Shown: positions 25,810-34,599 of the stretch, in pieces | Numbering within the stretch: the stretch's first letter is position 1 | How the letters are laid out: every line of letters begins with the position of its first letter | Source: a virus | Length of the DNA: 64,000 nt | Strand: one strand, 5' to 3' | IMG/VR virus record: IMGVR_UViG_3300028392_000030 | Location: 1-64,000 of that record | Notes under the pieces: model-generated | The model's database searches: none | The model's input: the letters and a program-made list of their open reading frames with translations, nothing else | Told to the model about the DNA's origin: nothing | Made by a program: the position numbers and the translations under genes

Positions 25810-26525
25810 TGCTGTATGTCAACGGCGACAGTTGGACTTGGAATAAAAATTTACAACTGGAAACTCTTTGGTCCAATGTAGTAGCTAAAAAAATAAACAA
25901 ATCTTGTTACAATGAAGCTATGGGATGTGGTAGTAATTCTAGAATAGTCGATTGTTTAAGAAATCAACTTATTTTTGGATTAAAACCAGACTTAATTATA
26001 ATAGCATTAACGGCTCATAATCGATTTCATGTGCCTGCTGAAAATTTTGGTGCATGGAGTATTAGTCCTAGTGTTGCTCGCAATGATCGCGGTAGCGAGG
26101 CCAATGAGCAACTTAAAAATATATTAATTAAGCATTGTTACAATGAAGTAGATAGTGTATATAGATATTATCGAGACATATGGACCATGGATCTACTTTG
26201 TAAACAATTCAACTGTCCATATATTTTTGTTCAATGTTGGGACAGAGAACTGGAAGAATTGGGGTTGCTTCAATCTACTGAAAATATTTATAATTATGTA
26301 AACAAGAAGTATCCAAAAAAAACATATTATTCTCAAGAATATATTCGTGCGTTTGAAAAACTTAGAGAATTAAGTAAAGATTGGCCATATACCGAAACGG
26401 CTTTGAGTAAATTACTAGATGACAGTGTTGACTATGACGAAACCCATCACCCCAACGATCAAGGACATCGCAAGATAGCCGATAAAATTTTAGAACTATT
26501 GGAAGAAAGGTATTACAATGCGTAA
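25809..26525 (+). CDS. SGNH-hydrolase-like protein (paralogue 1)
   Basis: 238 residues. Block I is GDSWTWN near the N-terminus (nucleophile Ser8), the oxyanion Gly/Asn region is GCGSNSR, and block V is THHPNDQGH at the C-terminus, so a Ser-His triad is plausible. SGNH/GDSL enzymes are esterases or acetyltransferases acting on sugars. This is one of eight related genes in the window, lying just before a glycosyltransferase, so sugar O-acyl transfer or removal is likely. No signal peptide, hence cytoplasmic or virion-bound. Confidence 0.6.
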   Translation: MLYVNGDSWTWNKNLQLETLWSNVVAKKINKSCYNEAMGCGSNSRIVDCLRNQLIFGLKPDLIIIALTAHNRFHVPAENFGAWSISPSVARNDRGSEANEQLKNILIKHCYNEVDSVYRYYRDIWTMDLLCKQFNCPYIFVQCWDRELEELGLLQSTENIYNYVNKKYPKKTYYSQEYIRAFEKLRELSKDWPYTETALSKLLDDSVDYDETHHPNDQGHRKIADKILELLEERYYNA

Positions 26526-27756
26526 ATTATTTTACATGGGCCTGGAAAGTTACGAAGCCCGTTACACATTACAATTGACTGAGTGGAATCGACGTGTGTT
26601 TGATCAACGTGGACTAGATGTAGTCTATGTTCCTGGCACTACCATTGATAACACACAAAGTATCAGTGTAGGACAGGTGCTAGATGCACATGGCCGCAGT
26701 TATTTTGGCATGAGCCAAATGATGAATCTAGTTCAAATGATGCGTAATGGAGAAGTCACACATGAAGATGTTATCTACTTTGAAGACATGTTTCAACCCG
26801 GTATCGAGAGTCTACCTTATATTATGGACCAGATCCCTCAAAATGCTCGGCCTCGTGTGTTTGTTCGCTGTCTTGCTCAATCCATTGATCCTGATGATTT
26901 CGTACATGTATGGGGTATGGCACGATGGATGGGACTCTACGAACAAATGGTTAATGAGTTTGTTACAGGAGTTCTCGCCACAAACGAAGAAATGGTTGCT
27001 CATATGCGGATTGCTGGATGGAGTGCTCCTATATATAATATTAGTGGCCTAGCATTTGGCAAGGCAGAAGTGTTAGAACGTATTGGTGGCGTTCAAAATA
27101 TCAAGCCATTTAACAAGCGTCAGATGCGTGTGGGCTTTGCTGCCCGCTTTGACCAAGAGAAACAACCAGGCTTCTTTATGGACTTGATTGAAATGTATTA
27201 CATTCAAGGCCGTCAAAAGGATATTGAATTTGCTGTGTTCTCGGGTGGCCCATTACGCAGTAATAATCCTGAGTATGTGGCTCGTGCTCGTCAGTTAGCT
27301 GGTGAAGGCAAACTGACAATCTATGAAAACTTAACCAAGAACGACTACTATGCTCTCCTTAACGATACTCGTGTGCTGTTCAATTGTGCTCTACAAGATT
27401 GGGTCTCGAACACTGTGTCTGAAGCAGATACCCTCGGAGCCAACGTTCTATATCCTGCTTATCGCAGTTTCCCTGAAACTTTTGCAGATGATCCTAACAG
27501 GCTCTACGTTCCTTGGTCAATAGATGATGCGTATCACAAGTTAGAAAACTTGTTGCAAACGCCACATCACAACATGGGCTTGATCTCTGATTGGAACGAT
27601 GGAAGCATTGATCGTATCTGTGACATTATTGAAACTGCTGGTACTATTGTGGAAGGCTCTGCAGAATGCAAGGCTACCAAGTGGAATCGTTCTGGCAACA
27701 GATATCGAGACCATGTGAGTCAATCCAAGTATCCGGTAAGGAAAATTGAAGGATGA
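26518..27756 (+). CDS. GT-B-type glycosyltransferase
   Basis: 412 residues. The C-terminal half has the GT4-like layout: VGFAARFDQEKQPG (about residue 201), IYENLTKNDYYALLNDTRVLFN, and DWVSNTVSEADTLGANVLYP, with the conserved acidic residue in SEADTLG. The N-terminal half carries an acceptor-domain pattern (VDVIYFEDMFQPG-like). It should move a sugar from a nucleotide donor to an unknown acceptor, either a surface glycan or a modified base. Flanking SGNH and galE-like genes favour a glycan. Confidence 0.75.
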   Translation: MRKLFYMGLESYEARYTLQLTEWNRRVFDQRGLDVVYVPGTTIDNTQSISVGQVLDAHGRSYFGMSQMMNLVQMMRNGEVTHEDVIYFEDMFQPGIESLPYIMDQIPQNARPRVFVRCLAQSIDPDDFVHVWGMARWMGLYEQMVNEFVTGVLATNEEMVAHMRIAGWSAPIYNISGLAFGKAEVLERIGGVQNIKPFNKRQMRVGFAARFDQEKQPGFFMDLIEMYYIQGRQKDIEFAVFSGGPLRSNNPEYVARARQLAGEGKLTIYENLTKNDYYALLNDTRVLFNCALQDWVSNTVSEADTLGANVLYPAYRSFPETFADDPNRLYVPWSIDDAYHKLENLLQTPHHNMGLISDWNDGSIDRICDIIETAGTIVEGSAECKATKWNRSGNRYRDHVSQSKYPVRKIEG

Positions 27757-28499
27757 CCACCAAGCTATTGGTCACTGGTGGTTGCAGTTTTACAATGCCT
27801 GATGAAAATTCTCCAAGAAAATGGCCAGTTCAACTAGCTGATCATTTGGATGTGCCATTTATAAACACAGCCCTTCAGTCTCAAGGAAATGGAATGATCA
27901 GTAGAAAGATCATACATCAAGTTACTGAGACTTTGAAAACCAACAACGCTTCGGATATTTTAGTTGGTATCATGTGGAGTGGTCCAGATAGACACGATTT
28001 TTATCTAAATAACAATGATAAAAATATTGATGATCATCCTGATTATCTCCACACAAGTTTATCACCCACTACAAATAAAAAATGGATTATACTAAATGCT
28101 CATTGGAAAAATCATTATGCCAAGTCCTATTACAGCACATTCCATGACGATATAGGTTCACTCATTTACACTTATGAGCACATACTTAGAGTGCAATGGT
28201 TTTTGAAATTACATAAGATTCGATACTTTATGACTACGTATATGGGAACTGTGTTTTATAATCAAAATAAGTTGTTTCAAAATAAAATCTTAAGACATGC
28301 TGATACAGCACATCTATACAATCAAATTGATCATGATCAGTTTTTGCCAATTAACGGACAATATGAGTGGGCTGTAGACACAGGATTACCATTTTTTCCG
28401 TGCAAGTGGGGAGTCGATGATCATCCTACCACTGAGCACAACGAAAAATTTGTCAATGAAATTATTATACCGTTTTTGCTGAGAAAAAATTATATATGA
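27753..28499 (+). CDS. SGNH-hydrolase-like protein (paralogue 2)
   Basis: 248 residues, ATGA-coupled to the glycosyltransferase and to galE. Block I is GGCSFTMP (residues 8-15), with SQGNGMIS as the second block, IMWSGPDRHDF as the central strand with the conserved W-S-G-x-D-R, and VDDHPTTEHNEKF as the catalytic Asp/His end. Likely acts on the sugar made or moved by its neighbours. Confidence 0.6.
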   Translation: MTTKLLVTGGCSFTMPDENSPRKWPVQLADHLDVPFINTALQSQGNGMISRKIIHQVTETLKTNNASDILVGIMWSGPDRHDFYLNNNDKNIDDHPDYLHTSLSPTTNKKWIILNAHWKNHYAKSYYSTFHDDIGSLIYTYEHILRVQWFLKLHKIRYFMTTYMGTVFYNQNKLFQNKILRHADTAHLYNQIDHDQFLPINGQYEWAVDTGLPFFPCKWGVDDHPTTEHNEKFVNEIIIPFLLRKNYI

Positions 28500-29443
28500 G
28501 AGTAATTGTAACTGGCGGTGCTGGATTCATTGGTGGTGAAACTGTTCTTAAATTGCTAGATGCTGGGCACAGTGTCTACGCAATTGATCGTGTCGTGCCC
28601 AGTGAGCGGTTACTTGACTCAGGTGCCAAATGGCTCACCGGAGATTTCAGCGGCGATGTTGCGCTGGATTCGATTGTGTTGTTTAATCCAGATGCTATCA
28701 TTCATTGTGCAGGCACAAGTTTAGTAGGTCCCAGTGTAAAGGATCCTGCCGAATACTACGACAACAATTTTGTCAAAACTAAACGGCTATTGGATCGGTT
28801 GATACAATACAAGATCAGTGCCAGATTTATTTTTAGTTCAAGTGCCGCAACGTATGGCAATCCTATCATGACTCCGATACAGGAGGTCGATCCTACTGAA
28901 CCTATTAGCCCGTATGGCGAAAGCAAGTTGATGACCGATTGGATGTTGAAGAGTTATCATCAGGCTTATGGATTGGACTTTGTGTCATTTCGTTACTTTA
29001 ATGCGTGTGGCGCCGACAGTCAAGGTCGTCATGGACAAGCACCTGGTGCTACACACATTGTGGCTCGCATACTAGAAAGTGTGCGTGACGGCCGCGACTT
29101 TACCATGTATGGCACTGATTACCCTACCGAAGATGGCACCTGCGTTCGTGATTACATCCATGTAGAAGATTTAGCCGAGGCACATATTGCGGCCATTGAC
29201 CCTGCTGTCAAATCAGACATATACAATTTAGGCACCAACCAAGGCCATAGCAATTTACAAATATTACAAGCAGCATCTACTGTGCTGAAACGAGACATTG
29301 CTTATCTACACGGACCAAAACGTGCAGGCGACCCAGCTCAACTGATAGCAGATGCCAACAAATTTATGACCGCAAGTGGCTGGCAACCACGATTTGGATT
29401 AACTGATATCATACAACACGTATGGACCTGGTACGATCAATGA
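28496..29443 (+). CDS. galE: NAD-dependent sugar epimerase, GalE-like
   Basis: 315 residues, extended SDR family. NAD-binding GGAGFIGG lies at residues 7-14, SSSAATYG holds the catalytic Ser/Thr, SPYGESK gives the Tyr-x3-Lys pair, and GTDYPTEDGTCVRDYIHV is the typical UDP-hexose 4-epimerase substrate loop. It should interconvert UDP-glucose and UDP-galactose or the N-acetyl forms. It is slightly shorter than E. coli GalE (338). In operon with glycosyltransferase and aminotransferase-like genes. Confidence 0.88.
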   Translation: MRVIVTGGAGFIGGETVLKLLDAGHSVYAIDRVVPSERLLDSGAKWLTGDFSGDVALDSIVLFNPDAIIHCAGTSLVGPSVKDPAEYYDNNFVKTKRLLDRLIQYKISARFIFSSSAATYGNPIMTPIQEVDPTEPISPYGESKLMTDWMLKSYHQAYGLDFVSFRYFNACGADSQGRHGQAPGATHIVARILESVRDGRDFTMYGTDYPTEDGTCVRDYIHVEDLAEAHIAAIDPAVKSDIYNLGTNQGHSNLQILQAASTVLKRDIAYLHGPKRAGDPAQLIADANKFMTASGWQPRFGLTDIIQHVWTWYDQ

Positions 29444-30018
29444 GCTTTAAGACCTTGTTTGACTTTGAATCGGCATTGGCCGAATACACCGGTGCTCCTT
29501 ATGTGGTTGTAACTGATGGTTGCACCCATGCCATCGAACTGTGTATGCGGTATGAGGGTGTTAAAGAATGTCAATTTTCTGCCTACACCTATCTCAGCGT
29601 ACCAATGGCATTGACTCATCTGGGCATAGATTACACCATGACTGACGAGGCCTGGACCGGCGAATATCATTTTATAAACACTCGTATATGGGACAGTGCC
29701 CGTCGACTGGAAAGAAACATGTATCGACCTGGCTCAATGCAGTGTCTCAGTTTTGGATGGACCAAACCATTACAATTAGGAAAGATGGGTGCTATACTGC
29801 TTGATGATCCTGAAGCATATCGCATAATGAGTCGTCAACGTTCAGATGGCCGTGACCTGCATTTACCTTGGCAAAAAGAAACCGAACTAATACTAGGTTG
29901 GCATTACTGCCCTACCTTGGAATTGTGTGCAAAGGGATTGGAATTGTTGCCCGTTATCGAACCAAAAGCACAACCTGGAATCTATCCTGATTGCAGAAAA
30001 ATTACATTTAACCATTGA
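29440..30018 (+). CDS. Short DegT/DnrJ/EryC1-type aminotransferase-like protein
   Basis: 192 residues from ATG 29440, overlapping the galE stop. EYTGAPYVVVTDGCTHAIEL, PAYTYLSVPMAL-type YTYLSVPMALTHLG and IWDSARRL match the start of PLP-dependent sugar aminotransferases. SFGWTKPLQLGKMGAILLD would hold the PLP lysine. The family is usually about 370 residues; here the C-terminal half is missing, so it is either a minimal version found in phages or inactive. No frameshift remnant is seen downstream. Confidence 0.65.
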   Translation: MSFKTLFDFESALAEYTGAPYVVVTDGCTHAIELCMRYEGVKECQFSAYTYLSVPMALTHLGIDYTMTDEAWTGEYHFINTRIWDSARRLERNMYRPGSMQCLSFGWTKPLQLGKMGAILLDDPEAYRIMSRQRSDGRDLHLPWQKETELILGWHYCPTLELCAKGLELLPVIEPKAQPGIYPDCRKITFNH

Positions 30019-30043
30019 TTTAAATCTAAATACCTGTTACAAT
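30015..30043 (+). promoter_or_regulatory. Sigma70-type promoter of folE
   Basis: TTGATT (30015-30020), 17-bp spacer, TACAAT (30038-30043). The spacer also holds CTAAATA (30026-30032), a late-like box. The folE start is at 30089. Confidence 0.55.
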
Positions 30044-30088
30044 ATCAACATGACTGGTCATCCTCGACCCTAACTCGGAGAATAAAAA

Positions 30089-30832
30089 TTGACAGAAAAA
30101 AATGAAACAGCACTGGATGTGATGGATACCAAGGAATACGAAGAAGGTTATCTTGGAGACGCAATTCGTTTTGCAATGAAGCGCGATAAGAAACGTTTTT
30201 GGGCCGGTGACAACATCAGTGACTACCTATTTGAAGGTGATAAGGAAATCTTAATTGATGAAGCCGCAGAAGCATTTGAACTAGTGCTAGACCGATTGTT
30301 AATTGATCGAGAAACGGATCCTAATAGCCAAGGCACAGCACGTAGACTGGCCAAGATGTATTTTAATGAGATAATGGCAGGAAGATATGAACCAGCACCC
30401 GATGCAACAGCTTTTCCAAACGATAGCCCGGATCGTTATGAAGGTATGTTGGTGGTTAGGAGTGAGCTTCGTAGTATGTGTAGCCATCATCATCAGCCTG
30501 TGGCTGGTGTTGCCTACATCGGAATCATTGCAGCCAACAAACTCATTGGACTGTCAAAATATACACGTATTGCCCAGTGGTGCAGTCGTCGTGGAACCCT
30601 ACAAGAAGAACTGTGTAACGACATAGCCCGTGAAATTATGCGAGCTACAGACTCAGAAAACGTCGGTGTTTACATTCAAGCCACACATGGTTGCTGTGAA
30701 AACCGTGGCATTATGGCACATTCAAGTCTAACGCAGACAACTGTATTACAAGGATCATTTAATACAGATCCAGGTACAAAGAAAGAATTCTTTGACAACA
30801 TTAAACTGCAACAGGACTTTGCTCCACGATAA
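30089..30832 (+). CDS. folE: GTP cyclohydrolase I
   Basis: 247 residues. TTG 30089 is chosen as start because CGGAG lies at good spacing and the next ATG is well inside the sequence. The family core is intact: CSHHHQP (Cys131, His133) and HGCCENRG (Cys202) for the zinc site, plus GLSKYTRI and QEELCNDIA. It converts GTP to dihydroneopterin triphosphate, the first step to 7-deazaguanines and folate. With QueD and QueE in the window, the deazaguanine branch is the likely use. It has its own promoter. Confidence 0.95.
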   Translation: MTEKNETALDVMDTKEYEEGYLGDAIRFAMKRDKKRFWAGDNISDYLFEGDKEILIDEAAEAFELVLDRLLIDRETDPNSQGTARRLAKMYFNEIMAGRYEPAPDATAFPNDSPDRYEGMLVVRSELRSMCSHHHQPVAGVAYIGIIAANKLIGLSKYTRIAQWCSRRGTLQEELCNDIAREIMRATDSENVGVYIQATHGCCENRGIMAHSSLTQTTVLQGSFNTDPGTKKEFFDNIKLQQDFAPR

Positions 30833-30846
30833 CCAAGGAAAATACA

Positions 30847-31071
30847 ATGAAAGATATAAATGATTTGACAGCAGTGGCAATTGAACGAGCCAAACATCTA
30901 CAAGAATTTGCTGTATTTCGTCGAATGGATGAAATTATTTTTTCTGGCAAACCAGCGCCGTATTCTATTCGACACAATATGGGAGAATTGGCCGAAATCT
31001 CAGTGCCAGCTATCACGCAGGCAGAGGCCGAACAGCGTGTTGATGAATGGTTAGAAGGTCAACAAGCATGA
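30847..31071 (+). CDS. Small hypothetical protein
   Basis: 74 residues; AAGGAAA before ATG 30847. Predicted mainly helical (AIERAKHLQEFAVFRRMDEIIF; ITQAEAEQRVDEWLEG). No family recognised. Lies between folE and the ferredoxin gene and overlaps the latter by 4 bases, so probably one operon. Confidence 0.5.
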   Translation: MKDINDLTAVAIERAKHLQEFAVFRRMDEIIFSGKPAPYSIRHNMGELAEISVPAITQAEAEQRVDEWLEGQQA

Positions 31072-31394
31072 CCTATGTTGTAACCGACGGATGTGTTCTT
31101 TGCAAGCACACCGATTGTGTAGACGTTTGCCCAGTTGATTGTTTTGTAGAAGGCCCAAACTTTTTAGCCATTGATCCAGACGGCTGTATTGACTGTGCAG
31201 TGTGCGTTCCAGAATGCCCCGAAGATGCTATATATGCCGAATCGGATGTGCCAAAGGATCAGCAACAGTTTATTGACCTTAATCGTGAACTGGCTCGAAG
31301 TTGGAAACCCATTACCAAATCCAAAGAATCCATGCCCGATCATGAAAAATGGTCCGGTGTTGCTGATAAACTACAGTATCTAAAGCGCGATTGA
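31068..31394 (+). CDS. fdxA: 7Fe-8S ferredoxin (FdxA type)
   Basis: 108 residues from ATG 31068, close to the usual 107 of bacterial FdxA. Cysteine pattern: C9, C12, C17, C21 and C25 in the first half, and CIDCAVCVPECP in the second, fitting one 3Fe-4S and one 4Fe-4S cluster. The C-terminal tail (PKDQQQFIDLNRELARSW) is also typical. It is a low-potential electron carrier. The window has three radical SAM enzymes, including QueE, that need reducing electrons, so supply to these is a reasonable inference. Confidence 0.9.
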   Translation: MTYVVTDGCVLCKHTDCVDVCPVDCFVEGPNFLAIDPDGCIDCAVCVPECPEDAIYAESDVPKDQQQFIDLNRELARSWKPITKSKESMPDHEKWSGVADKLQYLKRD

Positions 31395-31419
31395 CCCAGA
31401 AATAGTCACCTGCTATAAT
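31391..31419 (+). promoter_or_regulatory. Sigma70-type promoter of the lipoprotein gene
   Basis: TTGACC (31391-31396, overlapping the ferredoxin stop), 17-bp spacer, TATAAT (31414-31419); the start codon is at 31453. Confidence 0.75.
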
Positions 31420-31452
31420 AGTTGCATGAACAATTATTCTTAGAGTGACTAT

Positions 31453-34089
31453 ATGAAAAAATCATGTGTAATCAAACCAACTGTTATGGCCTTGGCTGTA
31501 GCGACCGTTTGTTTACTCACAGCCTGTGGCGGTGGTGGTGGTGGCGGTGGTGGCACAACGACTTGGCCCACCAATGGCTCCAATCCGATCCTCAAACGCG
31601 ATGAACCTTATTACAGTTCTGGCACCTTGTCTAGATATGGATTTGCATCCGGCAGCCGCGATACTGTTCCGTTCAGCACACCTACACTGGCCGGCACATT
31701 CAATCCTTACACCGCGGACTCGACCAAAACCGCAGTGAGTCAACAGCATGTGGTAAACAATCTGACCGGTGACGGTGCTGACAGTATGATTGTAACCGGA
31801 CGCATGAGTCAACCGGCTACCAGTGGCGAGTGGGTCAACAGTAGTATACAACTGTTCAATTGGAAAGATGGCAGTTTTGTCAATGAAACAGCCAAATGGT
31901 TTCCCAACGGAACAAACTCAATCCTAGGAGCCGAATCCACAGGTGTGCATTTTGCCGACTTTTTTAAGACCGGCAAGACCGACATGTTGATTGTTCCAGC
32001 CACTGATATGAACTGGTATGGTTCCGCTGGATCTAGTCAGGCTTGGTTGTTTCGAAATACCGGCAGTCAGTTTACTCGTGATACCATCGAATTGGGTGCT
32101 CAGGTTTGGGGGCATGGAAGTACGATTGCTGACCTAACCCGGTCGGGTTGGACCGATGCTATTATCACAGACTATGGTCCCAACACCACATTCTTGATGA
32201 ACAATCGTGTGAACGGATTTACGGTATATCAAGCTCGTGGCAACAATGATCTGTTCTGGGGTGCAAGTAGCATTGCGGCCGCTGACTTCATAAACAATGG
32301 CTCAACACAACTGGTGGCCACTGACAGTAGGGCCTGTGTTGGTGCTACGGCATGGAGTGGATGCGGCAGTAGCACTACCAAAATGTATACCTGGGCTATA
32401 GATCCTGCTACCAACAAACTCAGCATCAATTGGGCCCGAGACTTGCCTGCGCCAATACTGGGCAACAGCAGTCACAATTACTTGATCATAAACTATGATT
32501 TCAATGCCAGTGGCAATCAAAGTTTAATTCTGTTCAGTTCACCCGGCACCAGTGGCGGAGTAAAACAATCAGCCATACAATTTTTACAAAACGACGGCGC
32601 AGGCAATTTCACCGATGTAACAGCGACCATGGTAACCGGTTATAATACCAATACCTATGGTACCTATCGTCCACAATTTGTGGATCTGGGCAACGGCTTT
32701 AAAAGTATGATCCTGAGTGGCACCGACTGGTCTGGTACTGCCAACAGCAGCACACAAATCTTGATCAAACAAAGTACCACAGGTCCTTATGTGGCGGCAT
32801 TCCAAAATATCATCACTGACTTTGCCAGCCAAGCCAACCTGGTTGCCAACACTGCCAACAGCGGCAATCAAGTAGCTGTGGTCAAAGATCGAAGCAACAA
32901 CTTGTATCTGGTCAGCACACTACAATGGCACAACGATGCCACAAGTCCTATGCGGATGTCTACCTATCTCAGTCTCATAGGATCGCAAGTCAGTCCGATC
33001 ACAGCACAAACAGCATTCAATACTGTCAAAGCAACATGGCCATGGATGAGTTCGGCACAGGTCAATCAAGTGTTGGCACAAACATCCAGCACATACCTGA
33101 CCGACGCTGGTTCTGGATTGGTATTGAATCCTGACAAATTACTAAGTCCAGCCGGAGCATTGAGCATTGCCACCCGATCCGGTGCTGTGGCATTGAACAG
33201 TATAACCGGTGGTGTTGCTGGTGTCAACATGTCGGGCTTCAATCAGATGCAGGCATTTGATTCTTTGGGGCGCAATTACAGTTTGAATTTTGCCACCACA
33301 AACTCGGTTGGACCCAACGGTTACACATTCAACACCGAACATATTGATCAATATGATCTTACCAGTCATACTGAATACATGCTGAATAGCAATACACATA
33401 CTGTGTATAATACGCAAGGCATGGCTGTGCGCCTTGGCGCAGAGAACCGTAATCAAACCAACATGATTGGTGCCCCATTACTGCCAAAAGAGTTTGGAGA
33501 ACAATCAGTCGGCATGTATCCCGGACAACCTAGACCCACTAACCAATGGAGCTTTGGTCTACCAGAAATATACCGACGTGGTAACTTTTCTACCGGTCTA
33601 CAGTTTACCAGTCTCAACACCAATCCGTGGTTGAACTTTACTGGATCCTTTGGATCAGTTAACAGTAGTAGCACCTTAGAGCAAGTGATGACATATAAGA
33701 AAGATCGATTCAGTGTTCAAGGCGCCGTGATGATGACCACTACCAATTTTAAATCTGGCATCATAACTGATGTAAGTCCAATCTTTGCTGGATGGGTCGA
33801 AACCGGTTATCGGTATAACGAATTGGGCTTTGGTGATCTTGGTGTGTATGCAGGTGTGAAACCGGTTGTATTGAGTGGCAATGTAACTGCCACTATGCCA
33901 ACTGGTGTTGACAACGCAGGCAATCCAGTGTATACTAACACTAAGATGGGTGTTGTGAGTCAAACCACTCCGTATGTTCGTGCATTATATACCGGTGTTA
34001 TTGATCGACACAATGCCTATAGATTGTCAGGTATGGCCACACAAAACGGTCAGTATCGTGCAATGGCCGAATACAGATATACATTTTAA
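31453..34089 (+). CDS. Outer-membrane lipoprotein with beta-propeller-like repeats and barrel-type C-terminus
   Basis: 878 residues. A lipoprotein signal peptide ends in the lipobox LLTAC (Cys25), followed by nine glycines. Residues about 95-430 contain repeated Asp/Gly-rich blocks (ADFFKTGKTDML, ADLTRSGWTDAI, ADFINNGSTQLV) of FG-GAP/VCBS propeller type. The C-terminal 250 residues alternate polar and aromatic residues and end in YRYTF, a terminal Phe typical of outer-membrane barrels. This is unlike phage structural proteins and like betaproteobacterial surface proteins, so host acquisition is likely. It could alter the surface of infected cells. A strong early-type promoter drives it alone. 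Confidence 0.65.
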   Translation: MKKSCVIKPTVMALAVATVCLLTACGGGGGGGGGTTTWPTNGSNPILKRDEPYYSSGTLSRYGFASGSRDTVPFSTPTLAGTFNPYTADSTKTAVSQQHVVNNLTGDGADSMIVTGRMSQPATSGEWVNSSIQLFNWKDGSFVNETAKWFPNGTNSILGAESTGVHFADFFKTGKTDMLIVPATDMNWYGSAGSSQAWLFRNTGSQFTRDTIELGAQVWGHGSTIADLTRSGWTDAIITDYGPNTTFLMNNRVNGFTVYQARGNNDLFWGASSIAAADFINNGSTQLVATDSRACVGATAWSGCGSSTTKMYTWAIDPATNKLSINWARDLPAPILGNSSHNYLIINYDFNASGNQSLILFSSPGTSGGVKQSAIQFLQNDGAGNFTDVTATMVTGYNTNTYGTYRPQFVDLGNGFKSMILSGTDWSGTANSSTQILIKQSTTGPYVAAFQNIITDFASQANLVANTANSGNQVAVVKDRSNNLYLVSTLQWHNDATSPMRMSTYLSLIGSQVSPITAQTAFNTVKATWPWMSSAQVNQVLAQTSSTYLTDAGSGLVLNPDKLLSPAGALSIATRSGAVALNSITGGVAGVNMSGFNQMQAFDSLGRNYSLNFATTNSVGPNGYTFNTEHIDQYDLTSHTEYMLNSNTHTVYNTQGMAVRLGAENRNQTNMIGAPLLPKEFGEQSVGMYPGQPRPTNQWSFGLPEIYRRGNFSTGLQFTSLNTNPWLNFTGSFGSVNSSSTLEQVMTYKKDRFSVQGAVMMTTTNFKSGIITDVSPIFAGWVETGYRYNELGFGDLGVYAGVKPVVLSGNVTATMPTGVDNAGNPVYTNTKMGVVSQTTPYVRALYTGVIDRHNAYRLSGMATQNGQYRAMAEYRYTF

Positions 34090-34107
34090 CTAAAAGGTAA
34101 CGGTAAA

Positions 34108-34266
34108 ATGGTAATAGTTGCAACATGGATAGTGGTTGGTTTCTTTTCAGCTGTTGGCTGGGGAGTTGCACAGAAGACTGTGGTAGAACCATATATCAAT
34201 CCGGCGTTTGATAAGGTTGAGACACAACCTGCAAACACTAACAACACAAATAAAGATAATAAATAG
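34108..34266 (+). CDS. Small membrane protein
   Basis: 52 residues, ATG 34108 with AAAGGTAAC upstream. One hydrophobic segment spans residues 2-20 (VIVATWIVVGFFSAVGWGV), followed by a polar Asn/Thr/Lys tail. It follows the lipoprotein gene by 18 bases and may be co-expressed. No family recognised. Confidence 0.5.
   Translation: MVIVATWIVVGFFSAVGWGVAQKTVVEPYINPAFDKVETQPANTNNTNKDNK
34258..34265 (+). promoter_or_regulatory. Candidate late-promoter box AATAAATA
   Basis: AATAAATA overlaps the end of the small membrane protein gene and lies 26 bases before the start at 34291. It fits the T4-like late pattern at seven of eight positions. Confidence 0.3.
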
Positions 34267-34290
34267 ATTCAACACAATGAAAGACACAAC

Positions 34291-34521
34291 ATGACAGGCC
34301 TCCGCACAGTAAACCTACCACAAGAACGAATTATTCAACTGCGTCTTAAAGATGATTCAGTGATCGAATTCAAGTTTTCGCCCATTGACGCCACCGGCAA
34401 TCGACTTTGGCAAATGTTTGCCACCACCGAGGCCCTTGACACAGTGGAACAATTGATTAAATCAGCTGATGTCACTGACACTAAATCGGCTAGAAAAAAA
34501 GCACCAGATAAGAAAAAGTAA
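34291..34521 (+). CDS. Small basic-tailed hypothetical protein
   Basis: 76 residues. A compact beta-like start (RIIQLRLKDDSVIEFKFSPID) is followed by a helix and a Lys/Ala-rich tail (ARKKAPDKKK). No family recognised. It sits alone before the queD promoter. Confidence 0.5.
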   Translation: MTGLRTVNLPQERIIQLRLKDDSVIEFKFSPIDATGNRLWQMFATTEALDTVEQLIKSADVTDTKSARKKAPDKKK

Positions 34522-34549
34522 TCTCAGCGGCCTATCGGCATCGTCCCGC

Positions 34550-34578
34550 TTTACAAACTCCGCCGCCTATGCTATACT
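34550..34578 (+). promoter_or_regulatory. Sigma70-type promoter of queD
   Basis: TTTACA (34550-34555), 17-bp spacer, TATACT (34573-34578), then AGGAGA before the start at 34600. Confidence 0.65.
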
Positions 34579-34599
34579 TTAACATAGGAGAAAAACAGC

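Noticed and set aside
29440-30018. Frameshifted full-length aminotransferase
   Set aside because: No continuation of the missing C-terminal half is seen in any frame before folE, so a short form is more likely than a broken gene.
31453-34089. Tail fibre or tail-associated protein
   Set aside because: The lipobox signal peptide and outer-membrane-type last residue argue for an exported envelope protein rather than a virion tail part.
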